Source: Helicobacter canis
GTDB lineage: Bacteria > Campylobacterota > Campylobacteria > Campylobacterales > Helicobacteraceae
Direction: 5' to 3'
NCBI RefSeq assembly: GCF_900451095.1
Contig: NZ_UGHV01000001.1
Coordinates: 1,240,001 to 1,304,000, forward strand
Length of the DNA: 64,000 nt
This document shows positions 25,281 through 34,366 of the stretch, piece by piece (the stretch's first letter is position 1; the number at the start of each line of letters is the position of its first letter). The position numbers and the translations under genes were made by a program. The notes below the pieces were generated by a model that was not told the origin of the DNA, did not search any database, and was given only the letters and a program-made list of their open reading frames with translations.

Positions 25281-25787
25281 CTACTCCTTTGGTTTAGTGA
25301 TATTGCTATGCTGCTCATCAGTATTGGCAAAGATGATGAAATGCGCACTTTTAGCGACTTGCTTATAAGGATATGCCCCGCTAAAGAGCTTTTCTAGCAC
25401 GGCTTGCGTGTCTGTATCGCTATGGGATCGCTTCTTGTAGCTTTCTAGCCACCAATTTTGGCTTAATATAATGAAGTCTTTAGGGATAAAGGGCAGGGAG
25501 TGGGGCTTCTTGCTCCACTGCTCATAGACAAAGCCATCAGCATTTGGCAGACCAAAGATTTGATAGATTTGGGTAGGCTTTAGTCCAAGTGATAGGTAGT
25601 AGAAATTCACATTATCGCTAAAAATAGTGGCATTTGGATCAGTGATAAAAGGGCGTGCGAGATCGGTAAGCTCCTGTGCTAGAGCGTGCGCAGAATCTAG
25701 GGAGATAGGATATTTGGTAAAGACTTGTTTATAAGCACTAGACATAAACCCTCCTAGAATCTGCAATGCAAGCAAGAGTGATAGCAC
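25281..25787 (-). CDS. C-terminal periplasmic part of PMT-like glycosyltransferase B
   Basis: 168 residues with the same layout as the A copy: helix LSLLLALQILGGFMSS, then YKQVFTKYPISLDSAHALAQ, IFSDNVNFYYLSLGLKPTQI and FIPKDFIILSQNWW. It lies three bases before the A gene. Ten or thirteen Gs at 25827 would connect it to 25738-27192 via QHNAKRSTRYQTAVLS. Confidence 0.7.
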   Translation of the reverse strand: MLSLLLALQILGGFMSSAYKQVFTKYPISLDSAHALAQELTDLARPFITDPNATIFSDNVNFYYLSLGLKPTQIYQIFGLPNADGFVYEQWSKKPHSLPFIPKDFIILSQNWWLESYKKRSHSDTDTQAVLEKLFSGAYPYKQVAKSAHFIIFANTDEQHSNITKPKE

Positions 25788-27192
25788 AGCGGTTTGATAG
25801 CGTGTAGATCGCTTTGCATTGTGCTGCCCCCCCCCCCTTAGAAGTTTTCATAAACGCTTTGGCACAAGCTAGGGCAAGCGGGATATATAGCACGCAGCCA
25901 AGAGCCATCGTGCTAAAGTAGTAGGCTTCCCACGCTTTATTGACAAAAAAGAGTAGATAAATAAGAGAGACTAGGAAGCCAGCGGCAATGGGTGTGAATG
26001 ATATGAGAGATTGGGGTTTCGGGCTAGAATCCGCTTTTTCTTTATGGATCGCCGCGCCGACTTCATCGGCTCGCGATGACAGAGTTTTTTCAAAAGTGGA
26101 TTCTAGGTTTTGAGCGTTTTCCCTAGAATCCACTTTTTTATCGTCATTGCGAGACACTGCGCTAGCGTGGCAATCCATTGTTCCTGCGCTAGCAGAATAG
26201 TCTTTACTAGAATCCTTGTTTTGACCTATTGTTTGTTTGTGTATCTCACCAAAAGCCGAATCCCTAAAAACGCGCACAAGTCCAAGCCACACAAGATACC
26301 CACACACCCCAAGCAGTGCGATAAACACAATGATTTCAAAGTAGTAGAAATCAATCATCGCAAGCTTATCACCTAAAGACACTTGCGTATATGCGCCGTG
26401 GTTGGTGGCATTTGAGCGCATATTGCCTTCAAACATACTAAGCCACGCGTTAAAGCCGCTTTTGTGCAAGAGGTAAGGATTGCTAGCAATCCATAGCGCG
26501 ACAACCCCTAGCGTGCCTAGCGCACACCGTTTTAGTGCTAGGAGTATTTGCCCTGCTTGCATAGAGAGAGCAGGTAGGCAGATATAGGCATACATCATAG
26601 GGATAAACAAAATCGCCTGAAACTTCGCCAGCCCAATGCCTAGCCCAAGGGCTACCCACGCTAGCATATAATGCTTGCCAAAGCTAAAATTATCGCGCAA
26701 GAGATAGTAGGCACAAGCAAGCACGAAAAAGCCTTGAAAAACATCTGGCTTAAACACATAGCCTAAATGCCAGAATCCTGCCATAGCCACAAATACCCCC
26801 ACCAGCAAAAGTGCGTTACACGCGCTAAGATAGATTCTAGCTATACGATAAAGTAGCCAAAGATTGGCTATGCTAAAAAGCGCGTTTAGCACGCGTGGGG
26901 CGTAGATCTGCAAGGGGTAATTTTCTGTGATGATAAAGGGCAGGGCAGCAAGGAGATTTAGCACATAGTAGAAAAAGCCATAGTTATAAAACTCAAAGGC
27001 GAAAAACTGCTTAATATTAAGCGTGATAAGTCCTTGGGACATCTTTTGTAGTTGCAAAAATTGGGGCATAGCATCGCCATTAGTTAGAGCTAGAAACTCT
27101 ACATCGACATACCGCCACCCCATATAGCAAAAGACTGCAAAGCACACTGCCATAAGGGCATAGAGTGCGAGATTGTCTCTAAAATTTCTCAT
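25738..27192 (-). CDS. PMT/ArnT-like GT-C glycosyltransferase B, membrane part
   Basis: The start was set at MRNFRDNLALYAL (GGAGG upstream), 14 codons inside the open frame. Helices and blocks match copy A (loop-1 LTNGDAMPQF, NYPLQIYAPRVLNALFSIAN, FKPDVFQGFFVLACAYYLL). The loop that carries a short insert in A here carries about 90 residues of different repeats (R1 LESTFEK/KVDSR, R2 SSRADEVGAAIHKE, DCHASAVSRND). Loop 1 has A in place of the first glutamate seen in A (GDAM versus GDEM). It ends in the G11 tract and out-of-frame sequence. Confidence 0.72.
   Translation of the reverse strand: MRNFRDNLALYALMAVCFAVFCYMGWRYVDVEFLALTNGDAMPQFLQLQKMSQGLITLNIKQFFAFEFYNYGFFYYVLNLLAALPFIITENYPLQIYAPRVLNALFSIANLWLLYRIARIYLSACNALLLVGVFVAMAGFWHLGYVFKPDVFQGFFVLACAYYLLRDNFSFGKHYMLAWVALGLGIGLAKFQAILFIPMMYAYICLPALSMQAGQILLALKRCALGTLGVVALWIASNPYLLHKSGFNAWLSMFEGNMRSNATNHGAYTQVSLGDKLAMIDFYYFEIIVFIALLGVCGYLVWLGLVRVFRDSAFGEIHKQTIGQNKDSSKDYSASAGTMDCHASAVSRNDDKKVDSRENAQNLESTFEKTLSSRADEVGAAIHKEKADSSPKPQSLISFTPIAAGFLVSLIYLLFFVNKAWEAYYFSTMALGCVLYIPLALACAKAFMKTSKGGGAAQCKAIYTLSNRCAITLACIADSRRVYV
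25827..25837. repeat. C11 (minus G11) contingency tract
   Basis: Eleven Cs between the two parts of glycosyltransferase B. Ten or thirteen would join them. Confidence 0.85.
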
Positions 27193-27194
27193 AC

Positions 27195-28106
27195 TTACCT
27201 CCAAAATCCAATGATGATAAAGCTTGCTAGCCACGCTAGGATCACAAGCTGCAAGAAGCGATCGGTTAGCAGGATCTTTGATGGGCTAGAGGATTTGTGC
27301 AAAACAAAGGTGATTTGCATATAGCGGAAAATCCCTAGTAGCACAAAGACAGAAGTTAGGTAGAGATTATGTGTGTGGAGTCGTTCATTCACGCTTTCAT
27401 CGATACTATAAAAGATATATGCCACCATCACAAGCGAGGCAGAAATCCCCATAGCAATGTCCAAAAATACGCGATTATAGCCATCGATATTTTTGCGCAC
27501 TTTTGTGCCAGACTCTAGCAGGAGTATATCATCGCGTCTTTTGGCAAGGGCGAGAAACACCGCTAGCAAAAAGGTCGTAATCACAATCCAATGTGAGAGC
27601 CCAATAGCAATCACACAAGCCCCCACCCAAAGCCGCAGCACAAAGCCACTAGCTATGCAAAATACATCGACAATAGCAATATGCTTAAGATATAGGCAGT
27701 AGGCGAGATTGATGATGATATAAATAAGCAGTGGCGCGTAGAGATGAAGCAGCGAGCTTGCCTCTAAATCTCTGCCCACAATCATATATGCCCCCCCCCC
27801 TATGAGCAAAAGAGCTATGCCAAAGGCATAGCCTAGAGCAGGTGAGATAAGTCCGCTAGCTATGGGGCGGGCTGCTTTGCTAGGGTGCAGGGCATCAAGC
27901 TTGGCATCAAGGCAGTCATTTATGGCATAAATCCCGCTAGCCACAAGGCAGAATCCACAAAATGCGATACATAAATCAAGCGCGACTTCACCTAGCTCAT
28001 ACTGCCCAAAGCCAAAAAATGCAGGTGCAAAAATGAAGAGATTTTTGCTGTATTGGTGTGGGCGCATTAGCGTGATAAAAGCGTTAATTTGAGTGAGTAG
28101 GGGCAT
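27195..28106 (-). CDS. UbiA-family polyprenyl-phosphate phosphoribosyltransferase (DPPR synthase-like)
   Basis: 303 residues, about nine helices. The first Asp-rich motif NDCLDAKLDALHPSKAARPI starts at residue 63; the HP-x-K-x-x-RPIASG extension is characteristic of the mycobacterial Rv3806c type, which attaches phosphoribose from PRPP to decaprenyl phosphate, rather than quinone prenyltransferases. A second Asp region (AKRRDDILLLE) follows. A G10 tract at residues 103-106 (IGGGAY) is in frame here. It is first in the minus-strand GT-C operon; the next gene's start overlaps its stop region. It would supply a polyprenyl-phospho-pentose donor for the GT-C enzymes. Confidence 0.82.
   Translation of the reverse strand: MPLLTQINAFITLMRPHQYSKNLFIFAPAFFGFGQYELGEVALDLCIAFCGFCLVASGIYAINDCLDAKLDALHPSKAARPIASGLISPALGYAFGIALLLIGGGAYMIVGRDLEASSLLHLYAPLLIYIIINLAYCLYLKHIAIVDVFCIASGFVLRLWVGACVIAIGLSHWIVITTFLLAVFLALAKRRDDILLLESGTKVRKNIDGYNRVFLDIAMGISASLVMVAYIFYSIDESVNERLHTHNLYLTSVFVLLGIFRYMQITFVLHKSSSPSKILLTDRFLQLVILAWLASFIIIGFWR
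27791..27800. repeat. C10 (minus G10) contingency tract, in frame
   Basis: Ten Cs within the UbiA-family gene, one third of the way in. Conserved sequence continues in frame on both sides, so this copy is on. Confidence 0.85.
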
Positions 28107-28214
28107 AGATTCTCTTTATGTGGCTAGGGATAAGCGCGGATTATAGGGGATAATTGCTTAAATGCTGCTTCTTTGGTGCGTGGGCTAGAATCTAGTGGAT
28201 TCTAGCTTGTTGTG

Positions 28215-30203
28215 TTAGAACTTTTTCTTCTGCACATCATCTTGTATCGCAGAGGCGATTGTATGCACGCGCTGGGTGATGGTGCTAGTATCATTAGCGA
28301 TACCGACATTATCTTGTGTGATTGATTGGATTTGATTGATAGCTTCATTGATTTGTGAAAGCCCTGCGGTTTGCTCATTGACCGCTTCGGAAATATCATT
28401 GACACTTTGCACAAGGATAGAGATATTTGCCTCAATCTCATTAAGCGATTTGCTAGTCTTCTCTGCCAGCTTTCTCACTTCATCAGCCACCACGGCAAAG
28501 CCTCTGCCGTGCTCCCCTGCTCTAGCGGCTTCGATAGCGGCATTTAGGGCTAGGAGATTTGTCTGCTCGGCTATATCTTGGATCACGCTAACGATATTTT
28601 TAATATCCTGTGCTTGTGCGGTGGCTTCGTTTGTCTGTGCGCTGACATTATGCATAGAGGCATTGATCTGTCCCACTGCTGTTACACTCTGCTCTAGCGC
28701 GCTTGCTTGAGACTGCGTGCCATCAAGCAGCTTGCCCATAGAGCTTTCAAGGCTCTGGCTCTGGCTAGTTAGCTCATCGGCAAAGCTTGAAGAGGTTTTG
28801 AGCATTTGGATAATTTCATCGCCAAGTTTGTTTGCGGTTATCTCGACATTGCCCTTGGCATTGGGGATTTGCTTGGTGAAGTCTAGCTGATTGTAGGAGG
28901 CAAACACCGCGCTAATGACATTCATATCCGCGCCGATTTTGGATTCTAGGACTTGTAGCATTTTGTTTAGCGCGATGACTAGCTCTTTGACTTGTGGGTT
29001 TATGGGGTCTGCATCTATGCGCGCACTTATATTGCCTGCTTCTATGGCTTTGACCACTTGTAGCGTGCATTCTACGGCGTGCTTGTCTTGGGCTAGAGTC
29101 TTTTTAGTATGCTTAATATTGTCATTGATCGCCTGAGCCATTCTGCCAAATTCATCGTTGGTTTTAATATCCAGCAACGCCGCATCGCTGGCTTTGTGAT
29201 TAAGAAAGTCAAAAAACCGGATAAGCCCATTGGTGATAGGCGTGATATGGCGGAGCTGATAGACGATGATCCAATACAGCAAGACAGCAGTGATTACAAT
29301 CGCTATCGTGGCAAAGCTAATTTGTGAGATGAGATAGGTATGTAGCTCTTCTTCAAAGTCTGTAACGGAGTTTGCCGAGCATAGGAGCCATTCATTTTTG
29401 TTGATATTACATACGGCGATTTTAGAGATACCTTCAAACTCATAGTGCAAAATCCCGGAGATGACATTGAGATCTTTGGGCGTGCGTGCATAGAGATCAT
29501 CATAGACTTCGTATTTTTGCATATCTTCGGAGAAAAGGACTTTTTCATCAGAATGCAGGAGATTATAAGTGCCTCTATCATCTGTGCCTACTAAGAAGAC
29601 AGAGCTGCTAGGAGAGGTCTTGAGACTCATAAAGGCTTTTTGCAGATCTTTTAGGAAGATATTTGCCCCTACGACTGCGACTATCTTGCCATCGCGGATA
29701 ATGGGCGCATACACAGAGATAGTAAGCTCATTGGTCGTAATATCGCGGAAAGGTCGCGTGAAGCCGGGCTTACCTGTGGCAAGCGCACCTTTGAACCACT
29801 CTCTTGTGCGCGAGTCAAAGCCTTTGCTTTTATCTAGGATATAGGGCTTATTGCCAGATTGCTTATCTGTTTTTATAAGTAAGCCATTATCAGCATAGCC
29901 TAGGTAGAGTGCGTCCATTGAAGTAAAGGTATAGGCTGAGTGGAGCCAGTGGGCGATATTTTGCTGCGATAGGTCATCGCCTATATCTGCCACAATCCTT
30001 TGCACAAAATCAAGCCTAGCATCAAAATATGTATCAATAAAGCTTAGGGCATTTTTCACACTCTCTTGCTTGCCGTGGCTCACACTCTCTAAAATCGCCT
30101 TTTTAGCCAAGATGTAGCCGATGATTTGAAAGGCTACAAAAATAGCCACTAATAATCCCATAATGATTAGGGCGATCTTTTGTGAGATACTTTTCCTCCC
30201 CAT
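28215..30203 (-). CDS. Methyl-accepting chemotaxis protein with double-Cache sensor
   Basis: The start was set at [12 protein letters not shown] (CAAGGAGTGTGT upstream). Order: helix 1 (about 9-31); periplasmic dCache domain with [20 protein letters not shown] and a following SVYAPII; helix 2 ([17 protein letters not shown]); HAMP-like linker; long signalling coiled coil with the hairpin tip [19 protein letters not shown]. It senses a small ligand and signals to CheA/CheW. The tail is short (DDVQKKKF) with no CheB/R tether. Cache residues typical of amino-acid-binding receptors are not all present, so the ligand is open. Confidence 0.93.
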   Translation of the reverse strand: MGRKSISQKIALIIMGLLVAIFVAFQIIGYILAKKAILESVSHGKQESVKNALSFIDTYFDARLDFVQRIVADIGDDLSQQNIAHWLHSAYTFTSMDALYLGYADNGLLIKTDKQSGNKPYILDKSKGFDSRTREWFKGALATGKPGFTRPFRDITTNELTISVYAPIIRDGKIVAVVGANIFLKDLQKAFMSLKTSPSSSVFLVGTDDRGTYNLLHSDEKVLFSEDMQKYEVYDDLYARTPKDLNVISGILHYEFEGISKIAVCNINKNEWLLCSANSVTDFEEELHTYLISQISFATIAIVITAVLLYWIIVYQLRHITPITNGLIRFFDFLNHKASDAALLDIKTNDEFGRMAQAINDNIKHTKKTLAQDKHAVECTLQVVKAIEAGNISARIDADPINPQVKELVIALNKMLQVLESKIGADMNVISAVFASYNQLDFTKQIPNAKGNVEITANKLGDEIIQMLKTSSSFADELTSQSQSLESSMGKLLDGTQSQASALEQSVTAVGQINASMHNVSAQTNEATAQAQDIKNIVSVIQDIAEQTNLLALNAAIEAARAGEHGRGFAVVADEVRKLAEKTSKSLNEIEANISILVQSVNDISEAVNEQTAGLSQINEAINQIQSITQDNVGIANDTSTITQRVHTIASAIQDDVQKKKF

Positions 30204-30243
30204 ACACACTCCTTGAAAAGACAAAATGAGCGCGTATCCTAAC

Positions 30244-30275
30244 AAAAAAAAAAAAAAAAAACAAAAAAAAAAAAA
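30244..30275. promoter_or_regulatory. Double poly-A (minus poly-T) tract in the chemoreceptor promoter region
   Basis: A18 (30244-30261), one C, then A13 (30263-30275), followed by a C6 run (30280-30285). On the minus strand these T tracts lie 41-72 bp before the chemoreceptor ATG, with a TAGGAT-type -10 candidate just downstream. Length change could tune transcription by altering the -35 region or promoter curvature. Confidence 0.5.
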
Positions 30276-30320
30276 CGAACCCCCCGCAAAATGCGTAAAA
30301 TAGGGCTTTGCAGGGATTGC

Positions 30321-32774
30321 TTAAATTTGAGCAAAAATCTCGCATAAAACCCTAGCGATATGCTCTTGGGTAGCTTCGGTGAGATAGGGGCTAAAGGGGA
30401 TAGAGAAGATCTCTTGGGCGATTTGCTCGCTTATGGGGAAGTCGCCCTTTTTGTAGCCAAGGTGGCTAAAGACTTCTTGCAAATGCAAGGGCGTAGGATA
30501 GTGGATAGCAGTGGCTATGCCTTGGGCGTTTAGGGCGGAGATGATGTGGGTGCGGGTTATAGTAGTGCTAGAATCCTCGTTTTGCTGTGGCGATTCAGCT
30601 TTGTTGGTGGATTCAGCTTTGCGCGATAAATCTTTGATTGCTTCGCGCGTGCTGCAGTTACATACGCCAAGTATGCGCCCTTGCACGCGCTCGCAAAGCA
30701 AAGATTTCTCATCGCAAATCTTAGAATCCTTGGCTAGCTCATTTAAATTTGCAGTGGTGCTAGAATCCACTTTTTGCGCGGTGGCGTGTTTATCGTCATT
30801 GCGAGCCGCTGCGTGAGCGGCGGCGTGGCAATCCATAGAATCTACTTCTACACTAGAATCCACTTTTTGCGCGGTGGCTTTGTGGATTGCTTCGCCTTTT
30901 TTCAAGGCTCGCAATGACAGAGTGGGGGCAGGGCTTAAACTTTGGGCGGTTTTGTCTTGCGACTCGTTTAGATTTGTGGCGTTATCAAAAGTGGATTCTA
31001 GGCTAGAATCCACTTTTTTCTCGTCATTGCGAGCTGCTGCGTTAGCGGCGGCGTGGCAAAGCGCAGCTTCTTTAGAAAACAAGGGATACCGCTCGGCGTT
31101 AGCCGATGTTTCTTTAGAAAACAAGGGATACCGCTCGCCGCTAGGCGATGTTTCTTTAGAATCCATACATTCTGCGCTAGCAGAATAATCACTCCTAGAA
31201 TCCACTTTTACACTAGAATCCACTTTTTTTGTATGGATCGCCACGCTGCTTTGGGCGGCTTGTGATGAGGATTGATTGTGCTGCGCTAAATCAGGCAAAT
31301 GCCTACCTACGACCCAATCCCCCCTAGAATCTTTCACGCGTAGGCAAAACTGCGCAAACACGCTGGTGCGATTTGGCGCGATGTATGGCAGGGCTAGGTG
31401 CTTTTGCAGTGGGGCTAGCAGTGTGCAATACCGCGCTGCTACTTGCTCGCGCAAGTGTAGCTCTCTGGCAAAGTGCCTTAGCTTCACGCGCAAAATCGCG
31501 CATTGCAGCTCATCGAGCCTAGCGTTTAGCCCTAGCATAGTGTGGCGGTATTTGGAGGCTTGCCCGTGATTGCGCAAGGCATAAAGCTTAGTAGCGAGCT
31601 TTTCATCATCGCAAAATACCGCGCCGCCATCGCCATAGCCCCCAAGCGGCTTGCTGGGGAAAAAGCTTGTGATACTAAGATCCCCAAAGCTCCCAGATCG
31701 CGCACTTTTAGCACCATTGCCTAGCATAATCGCCGCCCCAAAGCTCTGTGCGCCATCTTCGATGATGGGGATTGCGTGGGGCTTGGCGAGACTCTCTAGC
31801 CCTGCTACATCATAAGGCTGTCCAAAGAGACTCACAGGGATAATCGCCCTTGTGCGTGGGCTGATCGCGTGCTTGACTTGGGCTATATCGAGTGTGTAGG
31901 TGTGCGGACAAATATCCACAAACACAGGCTTCGCCCCTAGGAATGCCACCATTTCTGCCGCGGCGATGAAGCTAAAGCTAGGGGTTATGACCTCATCGCC
32001 TGCGCCTATATCAAGCGCGAGTAGGGCTAGCAGCAGTGCGCTTGTCCCACTAGAGCAAGTGATACAAAATCGCCTCCCCACAAAGCTTGCCAGCTCACTC
32101 TCTAATGCTTGAGAATGCTCGCCTAAAATGAAGTGCTGGGAGCGCAAAACGCTAGCGATAGCAGAGTCTAGCTCGGGTTTGTGGGCGTGGTATTGGGCGT
32201 GTAAATCAATAAGCGGAATTTTTGTTTGGGGCGTTGGCTTTTTGCGAAAAAGCGGGGAGTTTGCCTTTTGTTTGTGCGATAGACCATCAGTCTTATCTCC
32301 GCACAAAAGGCTGCACAACCCCGCTTTTTCATCAAAAATCCTGCCGCCTATGGCTTGGCTATCAAACGCGTTTTGGGCGGTTTTATCAAAAGTGGATTCT
32401 AGCTCCAAAATCTTAGAATCGCAGGGGCTTGGCGTTGGCTTTGCCACCTGCGGTGTTTCTAAATTTTGAGCATTTCTCCTAGAATCCACTTTTTTATCGT
32501 CATTGCGAGCTGCTGCGTGAGCGGCGGCGTGGCAATCCATAGAATCCACTTTTACACTAGAATCCACTTTTTGCGCGGTGGCTTTGTGGATTGCTTCGCC
32601 TTTTTTCAAGGCTCGCAATGACAGAGCGGGGGCAGGGCTTAAACTTTGGGCGGTTTGAGTGAAAATCCTAGAATCCACTTTTTGATTATCGGCGTTTTGT
32701 TTGTCATTGCAAGCCACCTCGCTAGCAGAATCACACGCCCTAGAATCTTTATTTTTGTCCATATTCATTAGCAC
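30321..32774 (-). CDS. DegT/DnrJ/EryC1-type sugar aminotransferase with two large repeat insertions
   Basis: PLP-dependent transamination of a nucleotide keto-sugar (WbpE/WlbC class). The core starts KIPLIDLHAQYH (185-196). It has SSGTSALLLALLALDIGAGD (241-260), EDGAQSFGA (339-347), the PLP lysine in SFFPSKPLGGYGDGG (K375) and NHGQASKYRH (402-411). It is 817 residues instead of about 370: residues 1-183 and about 487-740 are repeat-coded, including a block duplicated within the protein (SLSPAPALSLRALKKGEAI... at 45-93 and again at 612-660). The conserved C-terminus (GIATAIHYPTPLHLQEVF) resumes in frame. The start is uncertain, since GTG 32774 and ATGs at 32768 and 32762 lack a clear ribosome binding site. 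Confidence 0.8.
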   Translation of the reverse strand: MLMNMDKNKDSRACDSASEVACNDKQNADNQKVDSRIFTQTAQSLSPAPALSLRALKKGEAIHKATAQKVDSSVKVDSMDCHAAAHAAARNDDKKVDSRRNAQNLETPQVAKPTPSPCDSKILELESTFDKTAQNAFDSQAIGGRIFDEKAGLCSLLCGDKTDGLSHKQKANSPLFRKKPTPQTKIPLIDLHAQYHAHKPELDSAIASVLRSQHFILGEHSQALESELASFVGRRFCITCSSGTSALLLALLALDIGAGDEVITPSFSFIAAAEMVAFLGAKPVFVDICPHTYTLDIAQVKHAISPRTRAIIPVSLFGQPYDVAGLESLAKPHAIPIIEDGAQSFGAAIMLGNGAKSARSGSFGDLSITSFFPSKPLGGYGDGGAVFCDDEKLATKLYALRNHGQASKYRHTMLGLNARLDELQCAILRVKLRHFARELHLREQVAARYCTLLAPLQKHLALPYIAPNRTSVFAQFCLRVKDSRGDWVVGRHLPDLAQHNQSSSQAAQSSVAIHTKKVDSSVKVDSRSDYSASAECMDSKETSPSGERYPLFSKETSANAERYPLFSKEAALCHAAANAAARNDEKKVDSSLESTFDNATNLNESQDKTAQSLSPAPTLSLRALKKGEAIHKATAQKVDSSVEVDSMDCHAAAHAAARNDDKHATAQKVDSSTTANLNELAKDSKICDEKSLLCERVQGRILGVCNCSTREAIKDLSRKAESTNKAESPQQNEDSSTTITRTHIISALNAQGIATAIHYPTPLHLQEVFSHLGYKKGDFPISEQIAQEIFSIPFSPYLTEATQEHIARVLCEIFAQI
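30645..30690. repeat. R4 hairpin, class 4
   Basis: GCGCGTGC (30645-30652) pairs with GCACGCGC (30683-30690). Apex CATAC-GCCAA-GTATG (30661-30675). Near-copy of 13093-13138. It lies inside the DegT gene. Confidence 0.7.
32247..32329. repeat. R4 hairpin, class 3, nested
   Basis: AAAAAGCGGGG (32247-32257) pairs with CCCCGCTTTTT (32319-32329), with inner TTTGTGCG/CGCACAAA and apex AGAC-CATCA-GTCT. Compared with 14059-14137, flank changes are matched on both arms. Confidence 0.75.
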
Positions 32775-33392
32775 CGCCAGAAGTTATGTAGATTGTGGAA
32801 TTTTAGCGTTTTTACAAGTGGATTCTAGGATTTGTATTTTTTATTATGGATTACTAAAGAAGCTACGGCTACGCCTTGCTTCTGTGGATTGCCACGCGGA
32901 CAAGTCGGCTCGCAATGACAGAAAATGTCTTGTGTCAAAAGTGGATTCTAGCCTAGAATCCACTTTTGATAACGCCACAAATCTAAGCGAGCCAGCAAGG
33001 ATTCTAGGATTTTGGAGAGTAAAGTTTCAAATGTGGATTCTAAACCAACACACAGGCGGCAGGATTTAAAAAAGTGGATTCTAGGAGTGGAGCAATGGAT
33101 TGCCACGACTTGCTGCCGCAAGTCTCGCAATGACGATGAAGTTGTTTTTTCAAAACCGCCCTGATTGTCTTTTTCAAGGATTCTAAAATTAAGTAAGAAT
33201 TCTAAAAATGCCAGCAAAGGATTCTAGGATTTTGGAGAGTAAAGCTCAAATGTGGATTCTAAACAACTTGCAGGCGGAAGGATTTGCCGATGATTTTGGG
33301 GGTTGTCAAGGCGGGGGCGAAGGGATTTATCTAGGCGATAATGAGCAAGCCCCCGCCGCAGACTCCCGCAAAAGCGCGGCAAAGCCAACGCT
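32775..33392. repeat. Gene-free stretch packed with R1, R2 and R4 repeats
   Basis: R1 copies lie at about 32813, 32936 (inverted pair with the next), 33030, 33072 and 33250. R2 palindromes are at about 32880-32920 and 33090-33135. A class 1 R4 hairpin lies at 33310-33357. The strings AGGATTTTGGAGAGTAAAG and ATGTGGATTCTAAAC occur twice about 220 bp apart, indicating an internal duplication. No credible gene. Confidence 0.65.
33310..33357. repeat. R4 hairpin, class 1
   Basis: GGCGGGGGC (33310-33318) pairs with GCCCCCGCC (33349-33357) around the same 30-nt cassette as 14821-14868 (inner stem TTATC/GATAA). Confidence 0.75.
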
Positions 33393-34340
33393 TTACAACA
33401 CAGCCCGGTGTTTTTCTACCATAAAGATAGGATTATACCCCCTCTTCGCCTGCCTAAGCCCTGCTATGCCTAGATCCTCTTCGCGATTGGCATAGCGCAG
33501 CGATGAAAAGCAGCGAGCTAAGAGCTGCTGGTTTATGATTTGATACGCGCCGATGATGTTTGGCGCGGCTTTTTCTATGTGGATCACTGCCATTTCATCG
33601 CTGATTACCTCGCCAAAGCTAAAGGCGATGATAGGCAGCACAGATTCCGCAGGATCTATATTGCCAGAGCCTAGTGCGAGCTTCTCCCTAGCACGCACGG
33701 CTATGCCTTGTAGCCCTAGCTTATCAAAGCTCTCTAACGCCGCGCAAATGCCAAGATACTCTAGCTCTAGGTCATCATTTTTAGCAGGATTGCTATCAAG
33801 CCAGATTCTAGCTACTTGGGCTAGCTCGCTTGCATTTGCCTGCGTGATAGGCTCAATCTCCCACTCATAGCGTTGCAAAAAGCTGTTTAGGTGGTTTTTT
33901 TTCTTATGGAATTTGCGTCCGCTTAATGCGATAAGCTCCTCTATGCTATACACATAATCAAACCTATCAGGCGTAGCCTCTATGGAGATAGCGGGGAAAG
34001 CTTGGCGCAAAAGGGGGAGATTGTGCGTTTCTAGTCGCTCAAAATGCAGGGGGAAGCCATTTTCACGCGCGTAGGATTCTAGTGTCTTTAAGGCTTCTAG
34101 CTTGGAGGACTCATCGCCAGCAATGGGGAAGAAAAAGTAAGGATTCTGCCCTTCTTTGTGCGTTTGACGCGTTTGTATGATGAGTGAGTCGCCGCAAATC
34201 GCATAGCTAATCGCCCTTGCGTGCTTCCAAATAAAAAGATTGCCAAAGCTAATATCCGCGATAGAAAAGTGATCATTGTGCAAAAATCCTAGAATCTCGC
34301 TCCTAGATTCTAAGGCTATGGGCTTGAAAGATAGCGACAT
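33393..34340 (-). CDS. DUF2156 protein (phosphatidylglycerol lysyltransferase C-terminal domain-like)
   Basis: The start was set at MSLSFKPIALESR (AAGGACACATT upstream). About 315 residues with two GNAT-like halves: an N-terminal DISFGNLFIWKH...FFFPI region, then RDYxYS-like DRFDYVYSIEELIALSGRKFHKKKNHLNSF and INQQLLARCFSSLRYANREEDLGIAGLRQAK near the end. DUF2156 proteins resemble the aminoacyl-transfer domain of MprF, but stand-alone members have no proven substrate here. Cytosolic or membrane-peripheral, with no helices predicted by eye. No partner gene is obvious in the neighbourhood. Confidence 0.82.
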   Translation of the reverse strand: MSLSFKPIALESRSEILGFLHNDHFSIADISFGNLFIWKHARAISYAICGDSLIIQTRQTHKEGQNPYFFFPIAGDESSKLEALKTLESYARENGFPLHFERLETHNLPLLRQAFPAISIEATPDRFDYVYSIEELIALSGRKFHKKKNHLNSFLQRYEWEIEPITQANASELAQVARIWLDSNPAKNDDLELEYLGICAALESFDKLGLQGIAVRAREKLALGSGNIDPAESVLPIIAFSFGEVISDEMAVIHIEKAAPNIIGAYQIINQQLLARCFSSLRYANREEDLGIAGLRQAKRGYNPIFMVEKHRAVL

Positions 34341-34366
34341 AATGTGTCCTTGCATAAAAGTGGATT

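Noticed and set aside
30280-30285. C6 run beside the poly-A tracts as another contingency locus
   Set aside because: Six units are usually too short for frequent slippage, and the run is non-coding.
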